Source: Kriegella sp965368185
GTDB lineage: Bacteria > Bacteroidota > Bacteroidia > Flavobacteriales > Flavobacteriaceae
Length of the DNA: 64,000 bases
NCBI GenBank assembly: GCA_965368185.1
Contig: CBDULZ010000003.1
Coordinates: 49,763 to 113,762 of the forward strand
Reading direction: 5' to 3'
This document shows, in pieces, positions 42,611 to 52,051 of this stretch. The translations under genes were made by a program, and so were the position numbers. Within the stretch, counting starts at the first letter, position 1; each line of letters begins with the position of its first letter. The notes under the pieces were generated by a model. The model searched no databases. It was not told where the DNA came from and saw only the letters and a list, made by a program, of their open reading frames with translations.

Positions 42611-44110
42611 ATGAGAAAATTAAATACATCCATTTTATTGGTTCTTGGTATTCTCGTATTCGCCAACTTGGTATCCGAGCAATATTTCTTTAGGCTTGAT
42701 CTTACCGAAGATAACCAGTACACTTTGAGTGATGCGACGGAAAACATCATGAAATCTCTCGATAACCCCATAACCGTCAAAGCCTACTTTTCAGAAGACC
42801 TTCCTCCCGATATTGCGAAAACGAAGAACGACTTCGAGGAGTACCTGATAGAATATGCAAGACATTCAGATGATAATCTCGTCTATACGTTCATAAATCC
42901 CAATGAAAACGAGGAAACGGAGCGCGAGGCTGTGGAAGCGGGCATTAATCCTGTAATGATCAATGTGCGTGAAAAAGATCAGATGAAACAACAAAAAGCA
43001 TTTTTAGGTGCCGTTTTAGAACTTGAAGAGCAGAGAGAAGTGATTCCATTTATGCAGCCTGGAGCTCCTTTGGAATATCTGTTGTCCTCCTCCATTAAAA
43101 AAATTGCGGTAACGAATAAGCCCCAAGTCGGTTTGATGGAAGGTTATGGTCAAGCTTCGATAGCGGAACTTTCTCAGGTAAAGACAGCCTTGGATGTTTT
43201 ATATGATTTTAAGTCCACCAACATTAACGATAGCACTTCCGTACCGGAAACAATTAAGACATTGGCCATGGTACGTCCGACCGATACCATTAACGACGCC
43301 ACTTTGATTAAATTGGACGAATTCTTGGAAAATGGAGGAAACCTATTCATTGCTCTGAACAGGGTTAATGGTGATTTGAACAATGGTTACGGAAGTTCGT
43401 TGGTCACAGGAATCGAAAAATGGTTACAGGAAAAAGGGTTGGAAGTGCGAGAAGATTTTGTAATCGATGCCCAATGTGCTACGATTGGAGTACAACAGCG
43501 CCAGGGCTTTTTCAACTTCACTTCGAACGTAGCATTTCCATATGCACCCATTATTGGCAGCTTTACCGATCACCCCGTAACCAAAGGCTTGGAGGCTGTG
43601 ATCATGCAGTTTGCAAGCTCATTGCACTTTACACCAAAAGATTCACTAGCAACATTTACGCCTTTAGCCTTCACCTCGGAAAATTCGGCAAGTAAACCAG
43701 CCCCTCAGTTTTTTGATATTCAAAAAGAATGGACAGAAAGCGATTTTACTTCACCGCGCCAAACCGTAGCTGGGGTCTTGGAACAAACCTATGCGAACGG
43801 TAACCATTCCCGGATTTTTGTGGTGGCCGATGGTGATTTTCCGATCAGCGGTGGCCAACAGGTTCAGGGTGATAATGTAAACTTGATGGTCAATGCTATT
43901 GACTGGTTGAGCGATGATACGGGATTGATCGATTTGAGAACTAAAGGTATTCGATACCGTCCCATAGAAAAATTGGAAGATGGCACAAAAGCTATCTTGA
44001 AATATACCAATTTTTTACTGCCCATTTTATTGGTAATCATTTACGGTATTCTCCGGATGCAAATGAACAAGAATAAGCGCAGCCGAAGAATAGAGGAAAA
44101 TTATGAATGA
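42611..44110 (+). CDS. GldG-like ABC transporter auxiliary protein
   Basis: The protein has 499 residues with an N-terminal transmembrane helix ('TSILLVLGILVFANLVSEQY'), then 'FFRLDLTEDNQYTLSDATENIMKSL', the start signature of the GldG/ABC_transp_aux family. The large extracytoplasmic part holds a thioredoxin-like or GATase-like fold ('GLMEGYGQASIAELSQVKTAL'), and a second transmembrane helix near the end ('NFLLPILLVIIYGILRMQMN'). It is required by GldF-type transporters for periplasmic coupling. Confidence 0.87.
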   Translation: MRKLNTSILLVLGILVFANLVSEQYFFRLDLTEDNQYTLSDATENIMKSLDNPITVKAYFSEDLPPDIAKTKNDFEEYLIEYARHSDDNLVYTFINPNENEETEREAVEAGINPVMINVREKDQMKQQKAFLGAVLELEEQREVIPFMQPGAPLEYLLSSSIKKIAVTNKPQVGLMEGYGQASIAELSQVKTALDVLYDFKSTNINDSTSVPETIKTLAMVRPTDTINDATLIKLDEFLENGGNLFIALNRVNGDLNNGYGSSLVTGIEKWLQEKGLEVREDFVIDAQCATIGVQQRQGFFNFTSNVAFPYAPIIGSFTDHPVTKGLEAVIMQFASSLHFTPKDSLATFTPLAFTSENSASKPAPQFFDIQKEWTESDFTSPRQTVAGVLEQTYANGNHSRIFVVADGDFPISGGQQVQGDNVNLMVNAIDWLSDDTGLIDLRTKGIRYRPIEKLEDGTKAILKYTNFLLPILLVIIYGILRMQMNKNKRSRRIEENYE

Positions 44111-44322
44111 GGCGATGATCGAGATTTATGTTATGGTTCGCACCAATGCCCCAGGGCTCTTTACATATTTCAAAACAGTTTCTTGGCAATAAAAATAAAC
44201 ACATAAAACGAGCCCAAAGTCCCGATTACTCGCAATTGATACGAGAGCCTAGCGGTTTTCCGAATGTCCGGGATTCTCAATTCTTAATTAATTTATATCA
44301 ATGCAATAAAAATTTCAAGTGT

Positions 44323-45234
44323 ATGAAAAAGAACAACATTCTAATTGCGGTCTTGGTCAGCCTCATACTTATATTTGTAATGACCAATTATTTTAAAAAG
44401 AACAGCAGTACCACTTTCAAGGCGGAGGTCTTACAATTGGATTCCGCCCAAATCAATAAAATTACGATTCATCCGCCTGCTGCCATAAATGAAGAACCTA
44501 TTGTTATTTCGAGAGAAGCGGACAATTGGGAGGTCGCTCAAGGCAACGTGAAGAGCGCGGCCGACCAGAATACGGTAAAAAATACATTGGGCCAACTAAG
44601 AAACATAAAGACCGAGCGATTGGTCGCAAAAACAAAAGATAAGTGGGCGACTTACGAATTGACTGATTCTTTGGCACGATGGATTGAAATCCAAGAAAAG
44701 GGAAACAAAAACCATACGAAGCTGTATTTTGGAAAGGACGCCTTTTTTAGGATAAATGACAACCCGGAAACCTATACCGTTAAAAGTGATCTCCCCGATA
44801 CGTTCGACAGAAAATTCAACCTATGGCGAAATTCTGAGTTTATGAAAGTCGAGAAGGAATCGATCACCCAATTAAAATTTGAGGCTAAGGATAAAAACGG
44901 TTATGCCCTCACCAAAACAGATTCGATATGGACCATGGAAAACCTCGCTGCTGATTCTACTAAGGTCGTTCGATATCTAAATAGGCTACGCAATCAACGT
45001 AGTTCGCAGTTTGCAGATGGCTTTACCCCTAAGAATGAGGCAGACTATAGGTTGACCATCAGCGGCCAATCAATGAAAGACCTTATGATTGAAGCCTACC
45101 GAGATACGACAGAAAATAAGTTCTTCATGAGTTCTTCGCAATATCCGGATGTCTTTGTTGAAAGTGATTCCGTTGGCCTGTTCAATCGGCTGTTCGTGGA
45201 TCAAGATTACTTTAGGATAATTGAAAATAAGTAA
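44323..45234 (+). CDS. DUF4340 protein of the GldAFG-like cluster
   Basis: The start at 44323 gives a normal signal anchor ('KKNNILIAVLVSLILIFVMT') and avoids a 195-bp upstream extension without coding character. The ~303-residue extracytoplasmic part repeats the DUF4340 pattern twice: 'ITIHPP...IVISREADNWEV' with 'KNTLGQLRNIKTERLVA' and 'LKFEAKDKNGYALTKTDSIW' with 'VVRYLNRLRNQRSSQFADG'. DUF4340 proteins are associated with GldG-like transporters. The 213-bp gap before it holds no gene. Confidence 0.85.
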   Translation: MKKNNILIAVLVSLILIFVMTNYFKKNSSTTFKAEVLQLDSAQINKITIHPPAAINEEPIVISREADNWEVAQGNVKSAADQNTVKNTLGQLRNIKTERLVAKTKDKWATYELTDSLARWIEIQEKGNKNHTKLYFGKDAFFRINDNPETYTVKSDLPDTFDRKFNLWRNSEFMKVEKESITQLKFEAKDKNGYALTKTDSIWTMENLAADSTKVVRYLNRLRNQRSSQFADGFTPKNEADYRLTISGQSMKDLMIEAYRDTTENKFFMSSSQYPDVFVESDSVGLFNRLFVDQDYFRIIENK

Positions 45235-45294
45235 AGCTTAAAATCAGCCCTTCAGGACGGGTCTTTCTTGCACCCCAATAAAATCACAAACAAT

Positions 45295-46446
45295 ATGACG
45301 ACAACGAAAAAACCACTTTTAAGCACGTTCTTAATCCTATCGACTTTTTTAGCATGCTTCAGTATTACCGCCAAAGCGGGTAACGGGATAACCTTATATA
45401 CGCCCTATACCAAAATTGCCGTTCCTCCTGGAGAATCTATCGACTATACGATTGATGTTATCAATTCTGGCAATCGATTGAAAAATATCGATATTCTGCT
45501 ATCAGGAATACCTGAAGAGTGGAATTATACTTTAACATCCGGGGGTTATAGCATCAACCGGATCGCAGTACTACCCGATGAGAAAAAAACGCTCTCCTTA
45601 ACCATCAATGTGCCTCTTAAAGTTGATAAGGGAAAATACAACATCAAGATAATAGGTAGAAACTATGACATTCTTCCTCTAGAGATAGAAGTATCGGAAC
45701 AGGGTACCTTTAAGACAGAATTTACTTCCGACCAAATAAATATGGAAGGGCATTCCGAATCAAATTTCAATTTTACAACAAAATTAAAGAACCACACCGG
45801 GGAAAAGCAAGTATACGCCTTGCTTGCCAGTGCACCTCGTGGGTGGAACGTGCTATTTAAACCTAACGGAAGACAAGCTACTGCGGTCGAAATCGAACCG
45901 GGCAAAACAGTAAACCTTTCGGTCGAGGTAAAACCTTCATTTCAAGTGAAGTCGGGCACCTATAAAATTCCGTTAAAAGCTACCAATAAATATAGTACGG
46001 CAGAACTGGAATTGGAAGTTGTGATACAAGGGTCTTATAATTTAGAACTTACTACTCCAACGGGCTTATTGAGTTCTACTATAACTTCGGGCAGCGAAAA
46101 ACAAATAGAGTTATTGGTTAAGAATTTAGGTTCGAGCAGCTTAAGCAATGTTACTTTTAGCACTTCAAAACCCAAAGATTGGGAGATTTCCATAAAACCG
46201 GATACCTTACCCAATATAGATGCAGGGGCGAGTACAGAGGTCTATGCTACGATAAAGTCCGACAGCAAGGCAATCCCGGGAGATTATATATCAAAGATTA
46301 CGGCCAGAACACCAGAGGTATCTTCGGAGGCATCTATTAGGGTTTTAGTAAAAACACCATTAATGTGGGGCTGGCTCGGCATATTTATTATTATCGGAAC
46401 ACTAGGCGCCATATATTATCTATTCAAAAAATACGGACGAAGGTAA
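45295..46446 (+). CDS. Extracellular NEW3-domain protein with C-terminal anchor
   Basis: The start at 45295 gives a signal peptide ('KPLLSTFLILSTFLACFSIT...KAGNG'). The ~380-residue protein contains three immunoglobulin-like or NEW3 repeats ('YTKIAVPPGESIDYTIDVINSGN', 'TTKLKNHTGEKQVYALLASA' and 'SGSEKQIELLVKNLGSSSLS', each with a 'P.GW.v.f.P....' strand), followed by one C-terminal transmembrane helix ('LGIFIIIGTLGAIYYLFKKY'). Such proteins present beta-sandwich domains to the periplasm and often accompany ABC-2 exporters. Confidence 0.82.
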   Translation: MTTTKKPLLSTFLILSTFLACFSITAKAGNGITLYTPYTKIAVPPGESIDYTIDVINSGNRLKNIDILLSGIPEEWNYTLTSGGYSINRIAVLPDEKKTLSLTINVPLKVDKGKYNIKIIGRNYDILPLEIEVSEQGTFKTEFTSDQINMEGHSESNFNFTTKLKNHTGEKQVYALLASAPRGWNVLFKPNGRQATAVEIEPGKTVNLSVEVKPSFQVKSGTYKIPLKATNKYSTAELELEVVIQGSYNLELTTPTGLLSSTITSGSEKQIELLVKNLGSSSLSNVTFSTSKPKDWEISIKPDTLPNIDAGASTEVYATIKSDSKAIPGDYISKITARTPEVSSEASIRVLVKTPLMWGWLGIFIIIGTLGAIYYLFKKYGRR

Positions 46447-46448
46447 CC

Positions 46449-47420
46449 ATGGAAAAGTGTATCGAGATATCTGGACTGACTAAAAAATATGGAACCCATA
46501 CTGCCGTAGATAATTTGTCGCTCTCCATTGAAAAAGGTGAAATTTTTGGCTTACTTGGCCCCAATGGAGCAGGTAAATCAACTACTATTTTAATGCTTCT
46601 AGGACTGACCGATGTGGATTTAGGCACTGTGAAAGTTTGCGGAATCGATTCAACGAAGAATCCGATTGAGGTTAAAAAGCGTGTTGGCTATCTGCCTGAA
46701 GACATTGGTTTTTACGGTGATTATTCCGGTCTTCAGAACCTTATATACATTGCAGAATTGAACAATATACCTATGGATCAAGCGCAGGCAAGAGCTTTAG
46801 AGGTGCTTGAAGAGGTAGGGTTATCAGATGTAAAATATAAAAAAGTCGCTAATTATTCCAAAGGAATGCGCCAAAGGCTCGGCCTTGCGGATGTGTTGAT
46901 AAAAGATCCTGAAATAATTATACTCGATGAACCTACCTCTGGGCTTGATCCGGAGGGGGTCAGGAAATTTCTTCAGCTTATCGTACGGTTAAGCAGAAAA
47001 AAAGGAATTACAGTGCTGTTTTCATCCCATCATTTACATCAGGTACAACAGGTGTGTGATCGTGTCGGAATATTTGTTAAGGGTAAATTGTTGGCAGAAG
47101 GAAAAATCAGTTCACTCGCAAAGCAATTGTTTTCCACCAATGCTTTTACTATCGAAGGAGAAATCGATGGGACACAGCTGCGTTCGAACAAACGCCCCTC
47201 CCACCTAAAGGATATTTTAAAGAAGATACATCAGATAAAAGGTGTTGACAAAGTAGTATTAAACGATAACCATTTTTTAGTGGAATCTAAAAATGACGTG
47301 GCTGCTGAATTATCCAAACTTATCGTGGATTCAGGATATGGACTTTGTTATTTGAATAAAAAAGAATACGGTTTGGATGATATTTATCATCAATATTTTC
47401 AAGAATCAAAACAGCTATGA
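46449..47420 (+). CDS. ABC transporter ATPase, second pair
   Basis: The start at 46449, 2 bp after the NEW3 stop, is preferred to an upstream ATG inside it. The 323-residue ATPase has Walker A 'GPNGAGKST', 'VGYLPEDIGFYGDYSGLQNL', signature 'YSKGMRQRLGLADVL', Walker B 'IIILDEPTSGLDPEG' and 'FSSHHLHQVQQVCDR', with a C-terminal regulatory extension of about 100 residues. Its stop overlaps the permease start by 4 bp. The NEW3 and ATPase/permease order is common for ABC-2 systems such as NosDFY. Confidence 0.9.
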   Translation: MEKCIEISGLTKKYGTHTAVDNLSLSIEKGEIFGLLGPNGAGKSTTILMLLGLTDVDLGTVKVCGIDSTKNPIEVKKRVGYLPEDIGFYGDYSGLQNLIYIAELNNIPMDQAQARALEVLEEVGLSDVKYKKVANYSKGMRQRLGLADVLIKDPEIIILDEPTSGLDPEGVRKFLQLIVRLSRKKGITVLFSSHHLHQVQQVCDRVGIFVKGKLLAEGKISSLAKQLFSTNAFTIEGEIDGTQLRSNKRPSHLKDILKKIHQIKGVDKVVLNDNHFLVESKNDVAAELSKLIVDSGYGLCYLNKKEYGLDDIYHQYFQESKQL

Positions 47421-48484
47421 ATACGGAAAAATATAGAATGAGATTTTCAGAACTTACCCGCTTAAAATTTATGGATTTAAGCTCTTTTGGCGATTTCTTT
47501 AAACAATCGAAATCGGGTAATGTGCATGATATACCATTAGAACCGTTTAAGCGAATGGTGCAAAAGGAAATTGCAGACCATATAAGAAACTGGCGTTTCA
47601 TTATTTTATTTGCCATTGTTGCATTAGCCTGTTTGGGAACCTTGTTTTCAACATTGGCTGATCCTGCTAAAACATTTGCTTCCAACAATTCAGAGGACAC
47701 TTTCTTTTTCTTGAATTTGTTTACCAAATCGAATGGCACTTTACCTTCGTTTTATGTATTTGTAGGCTTTTTAGGCCCCCTGTTTGGTATTGGTTTAGGG
47801 TTTGATGCCATAAGTTCAGAGCAAAATAATGGAACCTTGAGCCGTATTATGGCGCAACCCATTCCTAGGGATTATATACTTAATGCCAAATTTTTAGCAG
47901 GAATCATTGTGATAACCGTGATGCTCTTTGCGTTATGTTTTTTGGTGTTGGGTGCCGGTTTGATGACCATTGGAATTCCTCCTACTGCGGAGGAATTTAT
48001 TCGGATCCTGATATATACGATATTGAGTATAATCTATATTTCTTTTTGGTTGAACCTGTCTATTTTGTTTTCGGTTCGTTTCAAACAGGCCGCAACCTCT
48101 GCTTTAAGCTGTATTTCCGTATGGCTGTTTTTTACGATTTTTTATCCGCTAATCGTGAATGTGGTTACTTCGGGGTTTAAGCCGTCTAAATATGCCTCTC
48201 AAAAGGCAATCCTTTTCTATCAAAAATTGAAGTTTTATTTGGTTCAACTAATGCCAAACGAATTGTTCGACCAAATTACCTCGGCAATTTTAGTACCATC
48301 GATACGTAGTTTGGGCCCTTTGACCATGGCACAGGTACAAGGAGCTATTCCAACAAACTTGTCATTAGGTCAAAGCATACTATTGGTTTGGCCACAAATA
48401 ACGGGGTTGATATCGCTGACCCTATTGTGTTTCTTGTTTTCATATGTTATTTTTATGAATCGGGAAATAAGATCTAGAGGCTAG
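47417..48484 (+). CDS. ABC-2 permease, second pair
   Basis: The protein has 355 residues and starts inside the ATPase stop (ATGA). A soluble N-terminus (about 50 residues) is followed by six to seven helices ('FIILFAIVALACLGTLFSTL', 'LPSFYVFVGFLGPLFGIGLG', 'GIIVITVMLFALCFLVLGAG'), with the coupling segment 'SSEQNNGTLSRIMAQPIPRD'. The large soluble N-terminus resembles NosY-like permeases. It ends the seven-gene run. Confidence 0.88.
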   Translation: MNTEKYRMRFSELTRLKFMDLSSFGDFFKQSKSGNVHDIPLEPFKRMVQKEIADHIRNWRFIILFAIVALACLGTLFSTLADPAKTFASNNSEDTFFFLNLFTKSNGTLPSFYVFVGFLGPLFGIGLGFDAISSEQNNGTLSRIMAQPIPRDYILNAKFLAGIIVITVMLFALCFLVLGAGLMTIGIPPTAEEFIRILIYTILSIIYISFWLNLSILFSVRFKQAATSALSCISVWLFFTIFYPLIVNVVTSGFKPSKYASQKAILFYQKLKFYLVQLMPNELFDQITSAILVPSIRSLGPLTMAQVQGAIPTNLSLGQSILLVWPQITGLISLTLLCFLFSYVIFMNREIRSRG

Positions 48485-49217
48485 TTGTAAGCCAGTTATT
48501 TACTAGATTTAAAACGATTATGTTCAACGTGGTCAATAAAGAATGGTTCAGCAAAAGAAAGCATTGCCCGTCAGTCGGTTCAGCCCCGAAGCGAATCTGT
48601 TAAAACTTGAAAAATAAAGAATTTCTCCAAACGCTATAGTTTACCTCTCCTGACCCCCAGCATTCGGGACCCAAAAAGCAGTTCAGACCTCTTCTAAGAA
48701 AAGGTTAATCTGAAACCCCGACCCAAGGATAGATGATCTTATAGATTAAAAAAATGCCAACGGTACAATTCGCATGTCTGTTTGCTTTTTTAAAATGTTC
48801 ATAAATCATTATAAAAACAGGAAGCCGAACGTCGTTACAAAAAATTATTTCAGGGCTGCTCTGCAAATACTTATACCTAGAAACATTTACAACGCGTATC
48901 ATAACCAAGCGATCAATTCCGTAAAGCTTTAGTATGTAGGGGTCCCTGATATGCCCAAGCGGTTCTATGACATAGAACGGCCCCAAAAATATAATCAGTT
49001 GTAACGACAACTGCTTTTAAGAATATCAAAAATCATTTGGATTCGTAGTTCTGATAGAGAAATAGAGTAACTTCTTACTATATACGATTGTTGTGCTTCA
49101 TCATGACCAAACAATAATCAATGATAAAATTCTTTAGAGGGCCGAACGGAAAGCAAAGGTCTGGTAGACCTTTGATCGTGAGGAGCCAGGCGTTGCTCAG
49201 GCCAAAAAACAATAGAT
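48485..49217. other. Spacer with remnants of a DUF6090-type paralogue
   Basis: No full gene is seen. At 49122 there is another ATG followed by 'IKFFRG', the conserved start of DUF6090 proteins, which then runs into repeat sequence. A perfect palindrome CAAAGGTCT-GGT-AGACCTTTG lies at 49154-49174. A minus-strand frame at 48705-49010 (101 codons) shows no family features and is not called. Confidence 0.4.
49053..49095. repeat. Copy 1 of a dispersed ~45-bp intergenic motif
   Basis: The stretch starting 'GATAGAGAAATAGAGTAACT' and ending in TATATACGATTGTTG closely matches 58546-58587 (GAGAAATATAGTAACTTG..., TATATACAATTATTG). The flanks before it ('TATCAAAAATC') are also shared. It may be a reused promoter or recombination junction. 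Confidence 0.5.
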
Positions 49218-49265
49218 ATGATAAAATTCTTCAGAAAAATACGCCAACGATTGTTCTAAGAAAAC

Positions 49266-49295
49266 CCGCCTGAACGAGGCAGTCGGGCAGGCAGG
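49266..49295. repeat. 30-bp palindromic insertion in the DUF6090 gene
   Basis: A GC-rich segment (CCGCCTGAACGAGGCAGTCG then GGCAGGCAGG) inserts exactly ten codons between 'EN' and 'FSKYMLYAIGE'. Its composition is unlike the AT-rich gene around it and its two ends are nearly complementary (CCGCCTG... / ...CAGGCAGG). Confidence 0.55.
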
Positions 49296-49307
49296 TTCAG
49301 TAAATAT

Positions 49308-49988
49308 ATGCTTTATGCTATTGGAGAAATTGTACTTGTAGTTATTGGAATTTTGATTGCACTTCAAATAAATAACCTGAATCAAGAACGTATTATAAAG
49401 CAAGAAAATTCTATTATACTGCAGAATCTAAATAAAGAGTTTAGCGAGAATTTAAACGAATTAGACTCTAAAATAACTAACTTCAACAGGGTAATAGAAG
49501 GCTTGGATGAATTGCTAACAGTTATGAGAATTCAAGACAGTAATATGACTGAATCTGACTTTGACAAACTGTTACATAAAACATTTTGGACACCGAATTG
49601 GACACCTAGTTCTTTTGTGCTGGTGGAGTTAAAAAGTTCTGGCGCTTTATCTAAACTAAGAAACAACGACTTAAAAACTTTATTATTTAAGTGGGAAAGA
49701 GAATTTGCCAATATGAAAGTGAATAAAGATTCATATATACAATACGGAGCTGAGTATATCGAATATATTACCAAAAATGGCTCTGTTAGAAATATAGATG
49801 CTTTAACAGAAGAGACTAAAAATCTACAAAAATCTTCGATTGCTAAAAACAGCTTAAAGCTCTTAAAGATTCCTGAATTTGAGAATAGAGCAGATAATTT
49901 CTATTTTCTAGCTTATCGATTAAGAGGGAATTTTCAATCTCTTAGAGCAGTAATGCAAGACATAGTTAAAGCTTCGAATGCTGAATAA
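49308..49988 (+). CDS. DUF6090 family membrane protein (5' end disrupted)
   Basis: From the ATG at 49308 the product has 226 residues: one transmembrane helix ('YAIGEIVLVVIGILIALQIN'), then the long helical extracytoplasmic domain ('QNLNKEFSENLNELDSKITN', 'FVLVELKSSGALSKLRNNDL') typical of DUF6090. The normal family start lies upstream in the same frame at 49218 ('MIKFFRKIRQRLF'), but a TAA at 49257-49259 and the 30-bp insertion follow it. The gene is thus truncated or translated from 49308. Function of the family is unknown. Confidence 0.75.
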   Translation: MLYAIGEIVLVVIGILIALQINNLNQERIIKQENSIILQNLNKEFSENLNELDSKITNFNRVIEGLDELLTVMRIQDSNMTESDFDKLLHKTFWTPNWTPSSFVLVELKSSGALSKLRNNDLKTLLFKWEREFANMKVNKDSYIQYGAEYIEYITKNGSVRNIDALTEETKNLQKSSIAKNSLKLLKIPEFENRADNFYFLAYRLRGNFQSLRAVMQDIVKASNAE

Positions 49989-50074
49989 ATTAATGGTCCC
50001 GTATTTAAATACCGAAAGCACAACAAAATATAACCGCAATTATGGCGGATTCGACTGTCCGTATCCACGCTTAG

Positions 50075-50449
50075 TTGGGAGAGGTACTCCAATTCCAGTG
50101 CCGCTTTCAAACGCCTGTAAAATTACGAACGGAGGAGCTGAATATGTACCAAAAGGACTTGGTCGCAATCATCGGCGGAAAAAGTCGCATATCGGAGATA
50201 CTGAACGCAGAGAAAAAATTGACCGTTGATATGATAAGGGAACTGGATCGAATTCTTCAGATTTCGGCTTCTGTCTTGGTCAATAATTACCCACTTGCTG
50301 GAAAATATCAAAGGGTAACAACGTATAAAAAAATACAAAAGATTTGGCTTGTAGCTAAGCGGAAAGGTCCTTGCCTAACACCTGCCCTACCTTTCATTAA
50401 CCAATTGATAAGGGACATGTTCAAGGAAAAGCCGACCAAACTCCGCTAA
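50075..50449 (+). pseudogene. Truncated HigA-like antitoxin/HTH regulator
   Basis: The middle part 'MYQKDLVAIIGGKSRISEIL' followed by 'NAEKKLTVDMIRELDRILQI' matches the C-terminal helix-turn-helix of HigA-type antitoxins, in which the HTH normally begins ~70 residues in. Here the first 25 codons and the tail after about residue 75 are unlike the family, so a 5'-truncated gene fused to spacer sequence is likely. No HigB toxin is adjacent. Confidence 0.5.
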
Positions 50450-50975
50450 TTTTTTGGATAGGGAAGCCAAAAAATAGACTGCACACAACTGGCGCATATA
50501 GTTCATTCCCCAACCCGATATTGTCTACACCATAAGATTGTATCGATATTATGGTATTTTAGTGGAGCGGATGTTATGAGGAAAGAATCATACACGCATA
50601 ACGTTGCCAACATTATGACCAACCAATAACTAATGATAAAATATCAAAAAAATAACGTAAGTTCAACAATGGCGAAATTCAGCTTTTTCTAGAGAAACAA
50701 AAAACATAATTTTAGAAAATGGCCAAATTCCGAACTTGGAAAATCCGGATGGGTTTGCCAAGCTTGTAAGCTTACATTATCCGGATCGCTAGCAGGCATT
50801 AAAGAAAAAATGGCGCAAAAATTTAAATGGTAATTAGAGAAAACATAGATTTGAATTTTTGCCAATCTGTATTGCCCCGGTTTCTGAAATTGCATCGAAT
50901 AATTGGAATAAAAATAGACAATATGATAATTCTAAAATCTATAGATTTATCAACTTAATCAATAATAGGAATATT
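50450..50975. other. Spacer with gene fragments
   Basis: A frame at about 50690-50836 gives 'NGQIPNLENPDGFAKLVSLH' then 'YPDR', a TAG, and 'QALKKKWRKNLNGN' before a stop, which looks like the end of an unidentified protein with an internal stop. The segment 50605-50644 is similar to the sequence before the DUF6090 starts (ATGACCAA.CAATAA..AATG), suggesting another decayed copy. No intact gene. Confidence 0.35.
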
Positions 50976-51746
50976 ATGAAAAACACTAACAAACTAACTG
51001 GAAAAAACGTTCTTATCACGGCTGGAGCCCAAGGAATTGGTGAAGCGATCACTAGACACTTTATTGATAGCGGAGCCAATGTTGCCATACACTATTTTTC
51101 TAGTGCCGATACCGCGAACCAATTGACGGAATACGCCACCGCCAAAGGACAAAAAGCGGTTGCTATAAGTGGTGACTTAACAAAAGAAGCCGATGCGAAT
51201 GCACTGGTCGAAAAAACGGTAGAGGCCCTTGGTGGTTTAAACATACTGATCAACAATGCTGGTTCACTTGTCGCACGTAAAATGCTGAGCGAAATGGAGG
51301 CTGAATTTTGGCATAAGGTAATGGACATCAACCTTACATCAATGATGTTTGTGACGCGGGCGGCAGCTCCGTATCTAGCAAAAAATGACAACAGCAGTAT
51401 TGTTAATTTGGCATCACTCGCCGGGCGTAAAGGGGGGCATCCGGGGTCGCTCGTCTATTCTACCAGCAAGGGGGCTATCTTAACGCTAACACGGGCTCTC
51501 TCCTCAGAATTGGGGCCTTACGGCACCAGGGTCAACGCCGTGGCTCCGGGACTTATTCTTGGAACTTCATTTCACAACACGCATACGACAAAAGAATCGG
51601 CAGCTGCCACAACAGCTGGCATTCCAATCCAACGCGCAGGTAATGCAGATGACGTAGCGCGTGCGGTTTTATTTCTGGCTTCAGAATACGATGGCTTTAT
51701 TACCGGTGCTACGCTCGATATCAATGGCGGCGTCTACAATATGTAG
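50976..51746 (+). CDS. SDR-family oxidoreductase
   Basis: The start at 50976 fits the fold; upstream codons are spacer. The 256-residue protein has the cofactor motif 'TAGAQGIGEAIT', 'INNAGS', catalytic Ser in 'VNLASLAGRKGG' and Y-x-x-x-K in 'YSTSKGA', and the C-terminal 'FLASEYDGFITGATLDINGG'. This is a classical NAD(P)-dependent short-chain dehydrogenase. Substrate unknown. Its G+C content is higher than that of neighbours, consistent with recent acquisition. It stands alone. Confidence 0.9.
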   Translation: MKNTNKLTGKNVLITAGAQGIGEAITRHFIDSGANVAIHYFSSADTANQLTEYATAKGQKAVAISGDLTKEADANALVEKTVEALGGLNILINNAGSLVARKMLSEMEAEFWHKVMDINLTSMMFVTRAAAPYLAKNDNSSIVNLASLAGRKGGHPGSLVYSTSKGAILTLTRALSSELGPYGTRVNAVAPGLILGTSFHNTHTTKESAAATTAGIPIQRAGNADDVARAVLFLASEYDGFITGATLDINGGVYNM

Positions 51747-52051
51747 TACAACGTTAAATTGCATGTATCTGAACTTTTGACCATGCGCTAGTAATCGTGA
51801 AAAATATGGGACACTAGGTACTAAATGACCCCTGGTGTTCTATATTTTATACCTTCCAAAGGTAAATCCTTGCTAAAGACCCGGGACTATGCGACTGCCG
51901 AAATCCCGCTTGTAGACTATTTTATTATCGATTAGACAAAGTGTCTAAGTATGACCTTTGCAAGCTTGCTATAGTTTCGATGTTGTATTGAAAGGACTTG
52001 TCTTTCGATAGCTACTTCCAATCATAGCCAATAAAAAACATCTTGGAATGA
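51747..52051. other. Spacer between convergent genes
   Basis: Nothing firm is visible. A short frame from 51823 gives 'MTPGVLYFIPSKGKSLLKTR' and stops after 'IPLVDYFIID', perhaps the tail of another protein. Confidence 0.3.

Noticed and set aside
44128..44322. N-terminal extension of the DUF4340 protein
   Set aside because: The extra 65 codons precede a clean signal anchor and look like spacer, so the start at 44323 was chosen.
45430..45445. TGATGTTATCA in the NEW3 gene
   Set aside because: Spacer of 3, within a gene, no promoter box; treated as chance.
48705..49010. Minus-strand 101-codon frame as a gene
   Set aside because: No family features and it lies in a fragment-rich spacer; codon pattern is not convincing.
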